From assembly GCA_024919035.1 (NCBI GenBank), contig CP103442.1, positions 682,001 through 746,000 on the forward strand: a DNA stretch of 64,000 bases. The letters run 5' to 3'. Below the pieces are notes generated by a model that was not told where the DNA came from, did not search any database, and saw only the letters and a list, made by a program, of their open reading frames with translations. A program made the translations under genes and the position numbers. This document shows positions 16,912-26,225 of this stretch, piece after piece. The stretch's first letter is position 1; each line of letters opens with the position of its first letter. The DNA comes from Methylophilaceae bacterium LSUCC0401 (lineage in GTDB: Bacteria; Pseudomonadota; Gammaproteobacteria; Burkholderiales; Methylophilaceae).

Positions 16912-18090
16912 TTAATTAAGTGACTCTTTAGCACTTTCGGGTAGCCGAGGAGGAAAGCCATTAATCAACCTCCATAACTCATAACCAATTGATACACGCT
17001 GAAGAAAGATCCATGATTTAACTGTGGTACCTTGCTTTAAAAATTGATCAGTTGGCCATGGATCATCCTCAGCTGGAATGATCATAACTCTGAAGTCACC
17101 TGTACCATTATCGAATGCATCAACAAAAGCAACAATCCCCTTGAACGTTCCGAATCCTAATTTAGCCCAACCCGAGACTTGAATAGCTGGCCATCCTTCA
17201 AATTCAATTCGAACTTCTTCTCCCTTTTCTATTAAAGGGACATCCCTTCCATCAACAATGAGCTCGACAGCTCGTTGCGCATTGCTTGGGACTATAGTTA
17301 ACAAATGTTCCCCATAATTAACAAATGCCGCTGAAGAGTTTGCATGTAATCGATACACATACCCATCTTTTGGAGACTTAATCATGCGACTTAATTGCCT
17401 TGAAAAGTCTACATCAAGACGAATGATATCGTTATCAATTTCAGCAATTTCCGACTGGATTCTATTAATTACAGCATTATTTGCATCCATTTTTGTGCTG
17501 ACTTCAGCATCTATATTGATTAATTCTGATTTAGAGTAATCTAAATCTCTTGAGGCAACAATAAAATCTCTTTCAGCAACTTCGATATCGCGTTTTGAAA
17601 CAAGGCCGCTGTCATAAAGCCTTGATAAACGCTCTTTTTGAAATTTAGCTGTATCTAAATTTGCCTCACTTGCATTAATTTGTGCCTTTAAAGCATTTAT
17701 TCGAGCCTGTTTTGAATTATTTAAATTATCTTGTAAAAGTTTATAAGCATTCAACTCTTCTAATTTGGAAGATTTCTTTGCATTAAGATTGTCTCGTTTT
17801 AAAACAATTCTCTCTTGAAAGTTTGGGTCAATATCAATAACTTCAACCAAATTATCACCTTTTTGAACATAATCACCCTCTTTTACAAACCATTGACTGA
17901 TCGACCCTTCAATTGGTGATGTTATTAATTGTGTTCGTTCATTGGCATCAAAAGCCGATACTTTTCCACTGGCAACAATGTTCTGATGCCAAGGAAGAAA
18001 TAAAAATAAAATTGGTATTAGAATTAAATAGGGCAAAATCCTCAAAAATTTGAACGTTAATTTTGCATCTATAGATCTATTAATGCTCAT
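16912..18090 (-). CDS. HlyD-family membrane fusion protein
   Basis: A periplasmic adaptor linking the inner-membrane ABC protein to the outer-membrane channel. A short cytoplasmic start is followed by one membrane segment (about residues 17-33), then a biotinyl-lipoyl half (SPIEGSISQWFVKEGDYVQK). A long coiled coil (about 85-220) comes next, then the second lipoyl half (IKSPKDGYVYRLHA) and a beta-barrel domain. The length of 392 aa is typical. It starts at ATG 18090, 3 bp after the ABC gene, and is 3 bp before the OEP gene, so the three should be co-translated. Confidence 0.88.
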   Translation of the reverse strand: MSINRSIDAKLTFKFLRILPYLILIPILFLFLPWHQNIVASGKVSAFDANERTQLITSPIEGSISQWFVKEGDYVQKGDNLVEVIDIDPNFQERIVLKRDNLNAKKSSKLEELNAYKLLQDNLNNSKQARINALKAQINASEANLDTAKFQKERLSRLYDSGLVSKRDIEVAERDFIVASRDLDYSKSELINIDAEVSTKMDANNAVINRIQSEIAEIDNDIIRLDVDFSRQLSRMIKSPKDGYVYRLHANSSAAFVNYGEHLLTIVPSNAQRAVELIVDGRDVPLIEKGEEVRIEFEGWPAIQVSGWAKLGFGTFKGIVAFVDAFDNGTGDFRVMIIPAEDDPWPTDQFLKQGTTVKSWIFLQRVSIGYELWRLINGFPPRLPESAKESLN

Positions 18091-18093
18091 ATC

Positions 18094-19713
18094 TTAAAAC
18101 TCCAAATAGGTTGGCATTAAATTCGAAATGGTTTTGCTCCCTGTAATTACAATAAAAATTAAGTCTTTTTTAAAAGTTAAAATTTTTGTAATTAACATTT
18201 GCGCAGTCTTTGGATTAATTCCATCTAAATAAGAGTCAATAATTAAAATTTCGGGTTCAGCAATCAGAGCACGAATAATCTGCAGTTTGGTGAGCTGTAA
18301 ATTGGTAATATTTAAGTTACTTGAATCCAACGTTTGATCGAGTGAGATTGGGTTTTTAGAGTCGGTAAAAAAATCAAAATGATTAAAAAGTTTTTGTAGC
18401 TTATCCAGATCTAATTTATCTTGAACAATTCTGATGTTATTAAGCAAAGTATCGTCAAAAATTATATTTTTTCGAATCAGTTGAATTTTTGAGAGAAAGA
18501 CATGACGATCCAAAGTGTCATAAAAATTATTTTGTATTTTATAAAATGGATTTACCGATTTATTCTTACCGATAAATGCTTGCGCAAGTAAGGCTCTTGA
18601 GTAATCATCATCTCTCAATAAAGCGATGGGTTTATTTTTCTTAAATATTTGATTCGATAAAGCTTTAAGAGTGTCTAGCTGCTGATCCTTTTTGTCAAAT
18701 ATAGTAAAACCAATCTGATCAATTTCTTTGACTGTAAATTTATTTTTTGAATGTAATTCAGGTTTTAGGTTGGTTAATTGAGAAACTTTATCAAAAGCAG
18801 CAGTTAATTCATAATATGAATCTAACTGGTTTACAAATCGAATAAGTGATGAAATAGCGCTAAAGAAAATAACTTCTGCAGCTACAAACTGTCCTAGATT
18901 AATACTTCCATTAATCACTAAAAAGCCACCTAACAAAATCATTAATGTACTGATGAGCGAATAAAAAACATACGTTGCGATATTTTGATGCAAGAGAATA
19001 CGAAAATGATGTTGTCGATAATGCAAAAATTTATTAATTATATGATTCGTTTTTTCTGAGAGATATTTTTTTGTGCCTAAGCGATTTACAAAATCCCAAT
19101 TGTTAGCGATCTGAAATAACCAATTTACAAACTCATACTTTATTTTTGAAACCTCTACTGCTGTTGAGTAACCATTTCGTCCTATAACTTTAATAACCAC
19201 AACAAAAAAAACGATAAGACCAAACACAACAAAACCAAAATATGGAGAATAGATTATTAATGCAATTGAGCCAATTAAGCCTTGGAAGAAAGTTAACATA
19301 CCAATACTCAACAAGGTCACCACAGACTTTTGAATTACAATGACATCAAAAAAACGATTTACTCTTTCGGTTAAGTTAATAGATTTTGCTTCTGTATGAT
19401 TTAAATTAACCAAGCTATCAACTGAATCATATGCATTTTTTATAAACACTCTGCGTTGAATGTATTCAACAATAATTTTCTCAAAAATCAAAAAGGTCCC
19501 TTTGAGTGTGATCAGGAGAAAAAAAATAATACCAATAATCATAATTGGTTGCTGTGAACCGCCGACACCTATAAAATTCACTAAAGATTGAACAGCCAGC
19601 GGACTTGTAATACTTAAAAAACCATACAGGCTAACAAGAAAAAAAATGTTTCGCAGATCTTTAGATTCGGACCGCAAAAAATCAACTAGGTGATTAAAAC
19701 CAGTTTTGATCAT
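18094..19713 (-). CDS. ABC-exporter-like protein with a degenerate, probably ATP-dead, nucleotide-binding domain
   Basis: Residues 20-295 contain about six membrane segments arranged as in a type I ABC exporter permease. The C-terminal domain (about 335-539) aligns with an ABC ATPase but lacks its active motifs. The Walker A position reads IALLRDDDYSRALL (363-376) with no GxxGxGK[ST]. The LSGGQ position reads ITNLQ (469-473), although the following RALIAEPEILIID keeps the family fold. The Walker B Glu is Ser494, and the switch His is Gly525 in VITGS. The frame is intact over 539 codons and sits in a tight operon with HlyD and TolC proteins, so it is a maintained gene and not a pseudogene. It may need a partner ATPase or work without hydrolysis. 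Confidence 0.78.
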   Translation of the reverse strand: MIKTGFNHLVDFLRSESKDLRNIFFLVSLYGFLSITSPLAVQSLVNFIGVGGSQQPIMIIGIIFFLLITLKGTFLIFEKIIVEYIQRRVFIKNAYDSVDSLVNLNHTEAKSINLTERVNRFFDVIVIQKSVVTLLSIGMLTFFQGLIGSIALIIYSPYFGFVVFGLIVFFVVVIKVIGRNGYSTAVEVSKIKYEFVNWLFQIANNWDFVNRLGTKKYLSEKTNHIINKFLHYRQHHFRILLHQNIATYVFYSLISTLMILLGGFLVINGSINLGQFVAAEVIFFSAISSLIRFVNQLDSYYELTAAFDKVSQLTNLKPELHSKNKFTVKEIDQIGFTIFDKKDQQLDTLKALSNQIFKKNKPIALLRDDDYSRALLAQAFIGKNKSVNPFYKIQNNFYDTLDRHVFLSKIQLIRKNIIFDDTLLNNIRIVQDKLDLDKLQKLFNHFDFFTDSKNPISLDQTLDSSNLNITNLQLTKLQIIRALIAEPEILIIDSYLDGINPKTAQMLITKILTFKKDLIFIVITGSKTISNLMPTYLEF

Positions 19714-19942
19714 AAGGATTTGGAAATTTAATTAATACAATTGTGAATATGAATTATACCGATTAAAAATAAATTAGTTTTAAGGAAATTTTCCCGAAGT
19801 TTTTTAAGCAAATAGATTATTGAAAGAAAAGTAGAAAAACTAAATTTTATTTTCTTAAAAATATAGATTTATTGAAAAGATTTATATTCAATTTATGAGA
19901 CAATCTTTTTATTAGATAAAGCATCCGAGGAAATTTTGCATC
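19714..19942. promoter_or_regulatory. Divergent intergenic region, exporter operon versus lipid operon
   Basis: This 229-bp AT-rich region sits between two divergent operons and must carry both promoters. GAGGAAATT lies close before the CFA-type gene and may serve as its SD. I see no recognisable operator, riboswitch or hairpin. Confidence 0.35.
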
Positions 19943-20971
19943 ATGTCATTCTCACTAAAATTAGCTGAAAAATCTCTTCTACCAGATTCGATAATTCGTT
20001 TTGGTATCAGACAGTTACTCAAAGACCGTATTACAGAAATCAGACAAGGAAATACTGAAACCCAGGCTGATAAAAAAATTCAGTTCATTCGGATGATGAA
20101 CAAGTCGCCCATTGCAGTCGATACTGATTTAGCCAATGAACAGCACTATGAGGTTCCTGCGGAGTTTTATCATTATGCTTTGGGGCCAAATAAAAAATAC
20201 AGCTCTTGTTACTGGAACGAAAAAACACAATCACTGAATGAAGCAGAAATACTTGCCTTGAACATGACTTGTAAACATGCTGACTTAAATAATGGCCAGT
20301 CAATTTTAGAATTGGGATGCGGATGGGGCTCATTAACACTATGGATGGCAAAAAAATACCCAAAATCACCTATTACCGCTGTATCCAATTCGAGATCTCA
20401 AAGAGAATATATACTCAATGAGGCCAAAAAAAGAAAACTCACCAATATAAAAATCATCACCTGCAACATGACTGAATTTGATATCAAACAAAAATTTGAT
20501 CGAATTGTGTCCGTGGAAATGTTTGAGCATATGCGAAATTTTAAGGTTTTGTATGACAAAGTGGCAGGTTGGCTTAAAAAAGATGGGAAATTCTTTAAGC
20601 ATATTTTTGTGCATAAAACGAATCCTTATTTGTTTGAAATAAAGGATAAAAACGATTGGATGAGTCAGTACTTTTTTTCAGGGGGGATGATGCCCTCCTT
20701 GGATTTACCCTTATTCTTTCAAGATCAACTCACCATCCAACAGCAGTGGGTTTGGGATGGTCACCATTATGCCAAAACAGCCCGAGAGTGGCTAAATAAT
20801 ACCGACGCCAATAGAACTGAAATTTTAAAAATCTTCGATCATTGCTATGGCAAACACCAATCTAAGCTCTGGTTACAGCGCTGGAGGATCTTTTTTATGG
20901 CCTGTGAGGAACTTTGGAACTTTGATCAAGGTCAAGAGTGGATGGTTGGTCATTATCTCTTTCAAAAATGA
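19943..20971 (+). CDS. Cyclopropane-fatty-acyl-phospholipid synthase-like SAM methyltransferase
   Basis: A CFA-synthase-family enzyme (COG2230) that would add a methylene or methyl group from SAM to unsaturated phospholipid acyl chains. The SAM-binding motif ILELGCGWGSLTLWMAKKYP is clear, preceded by HYEVPAEFYHYALGPNKKYS and followed by VSVEMFEHMRN. At 342 aa it is shorter than E. coli Cfa (382). It leads a tightly overlapping operon with DUF2878, DUF1295, a DUF6134-like protein and a TIGR03643 protein. This neighbourhood is associated in other proteobacteria with modified (cyclopropane or furan-type) fatty acids and photo-oxidative stress. The exact product is not readable from sequence. Confidence 0.88.
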   Translation: MSFSLKLAEKSLLPDSIIRFGIRQLLKDRITEIRQGNTETQADKKIQFIRMMNKSPIAVDTDLANEQHYEVPAEFYHYALGPNKKYSSCYWNEKTQSLNEAEILALNMTCKHADLNNGQSILELGCGWGSLTLWMAKKYPKSPITAVSNSRSQREYILNEAKKRKLTNIKIITCNMTEFDIKQKFDRIVSVEMFEHMRNFKVLYDKVAGWLKKDGKFFKHIFVHKTNPYLFEIKDKNDWMSQYFFSGGMMPSLDLPLFFQDQLTIQQQWVWDGHHYAKTAREWLNNTDANRTEILKIFDHCYGKHQSKLWLQRWRIFFMACEELWNFDQGQEWMVGHYLFQK

Positions 20972-21465
20972 AACATAAGTTAATTAATTTCATTTTATTT
21001 CAAAGCATTTGGTTTATTTTAATCTTGGCAGCGGCGCATGAATCATTTTATGGCCTTGCGCTCGGACTTTTACTGATATTAGTTCAATACTGGCATGGGA
21101 AGTTAATGATTCCTGATTTCAAACTAATTTTGGCCTCAATTATTATTGGTTTTGCTCACGACACATCTCTAAATTACTTTAAATTTATACAATATAATAT
21201 TGATTTTAATACATATTATTCTCCATTTTGGATTATTGGATTATGGATATCCTTTGCTTTAACGATTAATCATTCCCTGGCCTGGTTGGGAAACAAAAAG
21301 CTATTACAAATGATTTTTGGGCTCATTGGCGGGCCATTAGCCTACATTGCCGGTGAAAAACTAGGCGCAATCTACATGATCAACACTATGACTTTGTATG
21401 TACTTGCCCTCAGCTGGGCGTGCATCACCCCTCTCTTATTCCAATTTAAAAAGAAAGTGTCTTAA
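20968..21465 (+). CDS. DUF2878-like integral membrane protein
   Basis: A 165-residue protein made almost entirely of about five or six membrane helices, with LGLLLILVQYWHGK and GGPLAYIAGEKLGA visible. I place it in DUF2878 by its length, its composition and its position directly after a CFA-type methyltransferase gene. The frame is open further upstream, but the ATG at 20968 overlaps the previous stop (ATGA) and is the sensible start. Function unknown. Its constant company suggests a role in handling the modified lipid or a quinone-like cofactor (inference). Confidence 0.75.
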   Translation: MKHKLINFILFQSIWFILILAAAHESFYGLALGLLLILVQYWHGKLMIPDFKLILASIIIGFAHDTSLNYFKFIQYNIDFNTYYSPFWIIGLWISFALTINHSLAWLGNKKLLQMIFGLIGGPLAYIAGEKLGAIYMINTMTLYVLALSWACITPLLFQFKKKVS

Positions 21466-21466
21466 A

Positions 21467-22234
21467 ATGCCCGAATACATGAATGCCTTGATATTTTCGT
21501 TATTATTTGGTCTATTTGGATGGCTATATTCATTGGCTAAGGCAAATGTCAACATAGTGGATTCGATGTGGAGCTTATTTTTTGTGATTAATGCTTTATG
21601 TTTTGCTCATTTTGATCCACTAGGCCCTAATCAAACCATTGTGTTCAGCCTATTAGTCATTTGGGCCATTCGCTTGACTGCGTATTTGTGTATCAGAAAT
21701 GCGCACAAGCCTGAAGACAGCCGTTACCAAGATATTCGCCGCAAATACTCACCCCACTTTGCCGTGAAAAGCTTATTCATTATTTTTGTCTTTCAAGCGA
21801 TTCTTGCGTTAATTATCTCATACCCACTTTATTATATTTTTAACCCCATAAATACTTCATTGTTTCAAGACATTGTAGTTCCAATCAGCTATCTGATGAT
21901 TGTATTAGGTATTGTTTATGAAAGCATTGCCGATTGGCAGCTGTATCAATTTAAAAAAACTAAGAAATCAGGCGAGGTCTGCAGAACTGGTGTGTGGGCT
22001 TACTCCAGGCACCCCAACTACTTTGGAGAGCTCTTGATTGTTTGGGGGATCTTTATCAACGCTTTAATGTATGGGCACATCTACATCCTGATAGCTCCGC
22101 TACTCATGACCTATTTTTTATTTAAATTCTCAGGTGCTGGATTGATGGAAGAAACCATTATTCATCGAAAACCGCATTACAAAGATTACATTCAATCTAC
22201 GAATTCGATATTTCCATGGCCGCCCAAAAATTAA
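21467..22234 (+). CDS. DUF1295 family protein, steroid-5-alpha-reductase-like
   Basis: An integral membrane protein of 255 aa with about six hydrophobic segments. Its C-terminal part carries the isoprenylcysteine-methyltransferase/steroid-reductase-type signature: WAYSRHPNYFGELLIVWG, then HRKPHYKDYIQSTN and the terminal FPWPPK. An upstream in-frame ATG at 21398 lies inside the DUF2878 gene. The ATG at 21467, one base after that gene's stop, gives the conserved N-terminus MPEYMNALIF. Relatives are NAD(P)H-dependent reductases or methyltransferases of lipids, so a lipid-modifying step after the CFA-type enzyme is plausible. Confidence 0.85.
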   Translation: MPEYMNALIFSLLFGLFGWLYSLAKANVNIVDSMWSLFFVINALCFAHFDPLGPNQTIVFSLLVIWAIRLTAYLCIRNAHKPEDSRYQDIRRKYSPHFAVKSLFIIFVFQAILALIISYPLYYIFNPINTSLFQDIVVPISYLMIVLGIVYESIADWQLYQFKKTKKSGEVCRTGVWAYSRHPNYFGELLIVWGIFINALMYGHIYILIAPLLMTYFLFKFSGAGLMEETIIHRKPHYKDYIQSTNSIFPWPPKN

Positions 22235-22848
22235 TTCTCAGCTCATTATTTCTTCTTTTATCCTCTTTTCTGAGCGCGAAAGAATTTAATTTTAAAGTGT
22301 TACTTAATGATAAAGACATTGGCCATCATCGCTTTAGTGTTGAAGATCAAACAGTCAAAAGTGACGCGGCATTTGATGTGAAATTATGGATTATTCCTGC
22401 TTACAAGTATCGTCACAAAGCTACCGAAACTAATCTTAATGGCTGCTTAACCAGTCTACAAAGTGAGACCCAAGACGGTGCAGATAACTTTGCCTTGAAA
22501 ACAATTGAAGCGACTCCAAACTTTAAAATTCTGGTCAATCAGAAAGAAATAACACACGCGAGCTGCATGCAAACATTTCGCTACTGGGATATTAACTTTA
22601 CTCAACAAAAGACTGCTATTAATCCTCAAGACGGGAAATTGTTCACCCTCAACTTTACTCACGATGGAACAGAACCTATCAACAGTTTGGGAAAGTCTAT
22701 TCGAGCCAATAAATACACCTTAAAAGCTTTGGAAGATCAGGATGAGAAGTTTCATATTGAATTATGGTATCACCCTGAAACTCAAGCATGGCTTCAATTA
22801 AAATCTTATGTCAAAGACGACAATGTCTTAACTTACGTGCTTCAATGA
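22216..22848 (+). CDS. Exported DUF6134-like protein
   Basis: It begins with a signal peptide (residues 1-21, ending SFLSAKE). The mature part is beta-rich, starting FKVLLNDKDIGHHRF, with two cysteines in the region NLNGC ... HASC that could form a disulfide. A C-terminal segment reads IELWYHPETQAWLQL. At 210 aa it matches a periplasmic family usually found behind DUF1295 genes. It overlaps the end of the DUF1295 gene by 19 bp. Function unknown; a periplasmic lipid-binding or assembly role is only a guess from context. Confidence 0.72.
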   Translation: MAAQKLILSSLFLLLSSFLSAKEFNFKVLLNDKDIGHHRFSVEDQTVKSDAAFDVKLWIIPAYKYRHKATETNLNGCLTSLQSETQDGADNFALKTIEATPNFKILVNQKEITHASCMQTFRYWDINFTQQKTAINPQDGKLFTLNFTHDGTEPINSLGKSIRANKYTLKALEDQDEKFHIELWYHPETQAWLQLKSYVKDDNVLTYVLQ

Positions 22849-23105
22849 GTGAGGCTGAGCTAAATAAAGAGGATTTATCCCGCTTGATTGAAATGGCCTG
22901 GGAAGATCGAACCCCATTTGATGCAATATTCACTCAATTTGGTCTTACTGAAAATGAAGTCATGCGTATCATGCAGAAAAATCTCAAGCGCTCATCTTAC
23001 GTCTTGTGGAGAAAACGGGTGAAAGAAATTGGTCTTAAACATCAAAAAAAAAGAGGCTTCTTAACCACTAATGCCTACGCCAAAAATCAGTACAAACCCA
23101 AATAA
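22845..23105 (+). CDS. TIGR03643/DUF2805 family small protein
   Basis: A basic, soluble 86-residue protein. The stretch LIEMAWEDRTPFDAI, then FGLTENEVMRIMQKNLK and YVLWRKRVK is diagnostic for the small TIGR03643 family. It looks like a helix-turn-helix-type fold and might bind nucleic acid. The frame is open upstream, but the ATG at 22845 overlaps the previous stop (ATGA) and gives the family N-terminus MSEAELNKED. It is the last gene of the lipid operon and ends 6 bp from the convergent fumarase gene. Confidence 0.8.
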   Translation: MSEAELNKEDLSRLIEMAWEDRTPFDAIFTQFGLTENEVMRIMQKNLKRSSYVLWRKRVKEIGLKHQKKRGFLTTNAYAKNQYKPK

Positions 23106-23111
23106 CTAATT

Positions 23112-24599
23112 TTATTCAGCTACTACTTTCCATTGTTTAGGTCCTTCGGTGTGAATAGATCGTCCATTCTGGTCAACAGCCACAGTCACTGGCATATCTT
23201 CCACTTCAAACTCATAAATGGCTTCCATCCCTAATTCCTCAAAAGCAATTTTTTTTGCTTTTTTAATGGCTTGAGAAACTAAAAAAGCAGCTCCGCCAAC
23301 GGCAATCATATAGGTCGCTTGATGCTTTTGTATCAAGTCAACTGTCGCTTGACTTCGCTCGGCCTTTCCAATCATCCCCAGAATGCCTTGATTCAGCATT
23401 TCCTCAGTAAATTGATCCATTCGAGTCGCTGTTGTCGGACCTGCAGGTCCCACAGCTTCATCTCCTATTGGGTCCACAGGACCTACATAATAAATAAATC
23501 GATCTTTAATTGTGACAGGTAATTCCTGACCGTTATCGATAAGAGACATAATTCTTTTATGCGCAGCATCACGAGCAGTTAGAATTTTTCCACTTAATAG
23601 CAAGGTGTCGCCTACTTTAAATTTGGATAAATCGTGTTTAGTGATTTGATTAATGTTTACCGAAATTGACTCTGCATTGGGTTGCCATTCGTCTTTGGGA
23701 TAAAAATTCATTTTTGGAGGAATGAGGTCTGCTGGACCAGAACCATCTAATTCAAAATGAATATGACGTGTTGCAGCACAATTTGGAATAATGGCAACCG
23801 GTAACGAGGCTGCATGAGTTGGGTAATCTTTTATCTTCACATCCAGAACAGTTGTTAAACCTCCTAATCCTTGGGCCCCGATGCCTAATTTGTTAATTTT
23901 GGTATAGAGCTCCATTCTAAGCTCCTCTATTTTAGTGGTCGCTCCCCTGTGAATGAGTTCTTGAATATTAATTGGATCCATTAAAGACTCTTTGGCCATG
24001 ATCACAGCTTTTTCTGCTGTTCCACCCACACCGATACCTAGGACTCCGGGAGGACACCAGCCCGCACCCATTTGAGGAATTAAATCCAAGATGTAACTCA
24101 CAATATCATCAGATGGGTTCATCATTTTTAGATGGGCTTTATTTTCTGAGCCACCACCTTTAGCTGCAATCCTAAAGGAGACTTTATCTCCTTGGACCAA
24201 ACGTGTATGAATGACGGCTGGAGTATTGTCTTTTGTATTAGATCTTTTACCCAGTGGGTCCATCACGATAGATGCACGCAGTGGATTGTCGACATTTAAA
24301 TAAGCCTGGGACACTCCCTGGTTAATGAGATCTTCAAGGATTTCATCTCCCTCAAATTTAGCATTCATGCCGACCTCAACAAATATAGTCACGATACCGG
24401 TATCTTGACACAAAGGTCTTTTTCCCAGAGCAGATAGTTTTGAGCTCGTCAGGATTTGTAACATAGCATCTTTTGCCGGTTTTGATTGCTCTAGTTCATA
24501 CGCTGCGGTCATTGCTTGAATAAAATCATCTGAATGGTAATAGGAGATGTACTGAAGCGCATCAGCAACACTTGAAGTAATGTCTTTATTTTTGATCAT
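23112..24599 (-). CDS. Class I (iron-sulfur) fumarate hydratase
   Basis: It interconverts fumarate and malate with a 4Fe-4S cluster. The cluster cysteines sit in PLCQDTGIV, GWCPPGVLG and IPNCAATRHIHFEL. The C-terminal beta domain carries GPTTATRMDQFTEEML. At 495 aa it is a fused alpha/beta class I enzyme. It is the last gene of the malic enzyme-sdh operon, 3 bp after the acyl-CoA ligase gene. The operon therefore converts succinate to fumarate and malate, then to pyruvate by malic enzyme: the natural continuation of the methylcitrate cycle, which yields succinate. Confidence 0.93.
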   Translation of the reverse strand: MIKNKDITSSVADALQYISYYHSDDFIQAMTAAYELEQSKPAKDAMLQILTSSKLSALGKRPLCQDTGIVTIFVEVGMNAKFEGDEILEDLINQGVSQAYLNVDNPLRASIVMDPLGKRSNTKDNTPAVIHTRLVQGDKVSFRIAAKGGGSENKAHLKMMNPSDDIVSYILDLIPQMGAGWCPPGVLGIGVGGTAEKAVIMAKESLMDPINIQELIHRGATTKIEELRMELYTKINKLGIGAQGLGGLTTVLDVKIKDYPTHAASLPVAIIPNCAATRHIHFELDGSGPADLIPPKMNFYPKDEWQPNAESISVNINQITKHDLSKFKVGDTLLLSGKILTARDAAHKRIMSLIDNGQELPVTIKDRFIYYVGPVDPIGDEAVGPAGPTTATRMDQFTEEMLNQGILGMIGKAERSQATVDLIQKHQATYMIAVGGAAFLVSQAIKKAKKIAFEELGMEAIYEFEVEDMPVTVAVDQNGRSIHTEGPKQWKVVAE

Positions 24600-24602
24600 G
24601 AG

Positions 24603-26225
24603 CTATCGCAGGGTTGATTGTTTTATGGCTATTGATTTATCAATTTGTTTTCTTAGTATTTTTCCATTTTTTGTTTTCGGAAACTCATGAGTAATATAAA
24701 TTGTTTTTGGCGCTTTGTATGCAGCTAAATGTTTTTGTCCAAATTGTAATAAATCATTAGGATCAGGATCTTTGCCCTCGTGCGGCATGATGTAGGTCAC
24801 TACCAACAACTTATCCTTTTCAATCTCTTCACCAATGGCTGCACAATCGGCTATATCTGGGTGTGATTTAAACACTCTTTCAATTTCATAAGGAGAAACA
24901 CGGTAACCAAAACTCTTGATGATGTCATCTTTTCTGCCTAAAAACCATATATATCCATCTGGGTCGTATTTAGCAAAATCACCGGTAAAAAACCATCCAT
25001 CATGAATATGCTTTGCTGTTTCATCAGATAAATTCCAATAACGTAAAAATAACCCCGGATCATTATCTGGAACACAAATCATACCCTCTTCACCCACATT
25101 AACTTCCTGCAAAGTCTCAGGATCTAATAATTTAATATCATGTCCAGGTTGAGGAAACCCTGCTGACCCAGGTCGAATTGGATTAAATTTATTTTCAGAC
25201 AAGTAATATGAAAACTCTGACATCCCCACAGCCTCGAAGATATCTTGGTCAAATCTATCCCGCCATTGATTTAACACCTCATCCGATAGATGTTCCCCAG
25301 CACTCATACAGTATCTCAAGCTCGGAACATCAGATGATTTAAAATCTGTCTTTTGGAGAATTTGACGATAGATGGTGGGCACACCTATAAAAATAGTAGC
25401 CTGATGTTTCTGAATTAACTTCATCCAAGTGTCAGCATGATTTTTTCCTTCATAGACAACGATAGTTTTACCTAAATGAAGAGGATCCATTAATCCAGAA
25501 CCTAATACATAAGTCCAATTAAATTTTCCTGAATGAACAATTCGATCATCCTCGCCCTCAAAATCAAACCAATATTTTGAAGCCGGCTGTCTTCCTATGA
25601 TAGCCCGGTGTGCATGAAGGACCCCTTTAGGGTAACCTGTGGTCCCCGAGGTATAAACCAGATATGCGGGATCGTTCGCATGGGTTCTAACCTTAATATT
25701 GACATCACCCATTTCCTCTAATGTTGATTGCAGTTCAATCACTTCAAACTTATTCGATGGCTTGACGTCACCCGATCCCGTCACAAAAATAAATTTTAAC
25801 TCATTAGGAAGTAAGCTTTCATCTATGGATGCCCACATTTTTTTATCGGTCACAAGTGCAGTTGCTGAGGAATCTTTGGCAAGGTAAACCACCTCTTCTG
25901 CAGTCAATAACGTTGAGGTTGGAACTGATATACATCCTGCTTTCATGGCCCCTAAAAATGAAATCGGATAATCCAGGGAATTAGGTAAACGGATTAAGAC
26001 GCGATCTTCTCTTTTTAAGCCAAAATTTAAAAGACACTGAGCGAATTGATCTGTTTTTTTGGCTAACTCTTTAAAAGTGATTTGACTGGTGCCTAATTCA
26101 TCATTTTCAACGATCATGGCCAACTTATTTTCTACATCTGACCCAAGATGAATCGATGAGCATAAGTGACCAATATTAATATCTTCAGGCACATTCCATT
26201 GCCAATCAAAACGTTTAATACTCAT
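24603..26225 (-). CDS. AMP-forming acyl-CoA synthetase
   Basis: It activates a carboxylic acid to its CoA thioester through an acyl-adenylate. The P-loop YTSGTTGYPKG, the hinge region GWFFTGDFAKYDPDGYIWF with GRKDDIIKSFGYRVSP, and the catalytic lysine in TKNGKILRKQ are all visible. The open frame reaches 26249, but ATG at 26225 overlaps the stop of the preceding lyase gene (TAATG) and gives a normal N-terminus (MSIKRFDW), so the product is 540 aa. The sequence has the look of the medium-chain or benzoate-CoA ligase branch. From context the substrate may be propionate or a C4-C5 dicarboxylic acid; this is not established. Confidence 0.85.
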   Translation of the reverse strand: MSIKRFDWQWNVPEDINIGHLCSSIHLGSDVENKLAMIVENDELGTSQITFKELAKKTDQFAQCLLNFGLKREDRVLIRLPNSLDYPISFLGAMKAGCISVPTSTLLTAEEVVYLAKDSSATALVTDKKMWASIDESLLPNELKFIFVTGSGDVKPSNKFEVIELQSTLEEMGDVNIKVRTHANDPAYLVYTSGTTGYPKGVLHAHRAIIGRQPASKYWFDFEGEDDRIVHSGKFNWTYVLGSGLMDPLHLGKTIVVYEGKNHADTWMKLIQKHQATIFIGVPTIYRQILQKTDFKSSDVPSLRYCMSAGEHLSDEVLNQWRDRFDQDIFEAVGMSEFSYYLSENKFNPIRPGSAGFPQPGHDIKLLDPETLQEVNVGEEGMICVPDNDPGLFLRYWNLSDETAKHIHDGWFFTGDFAKYDPDGYIWFLGRKDDIIKSFGYRVSPYEIERVFKSHPDIADCAAIGEEIEKDKLLVVTYIMPHEGKDPDPNDLLQFGQKHLAAYKAPKTIYITHEFPKTKNGKILRKQIDKSIAIKQSTLR

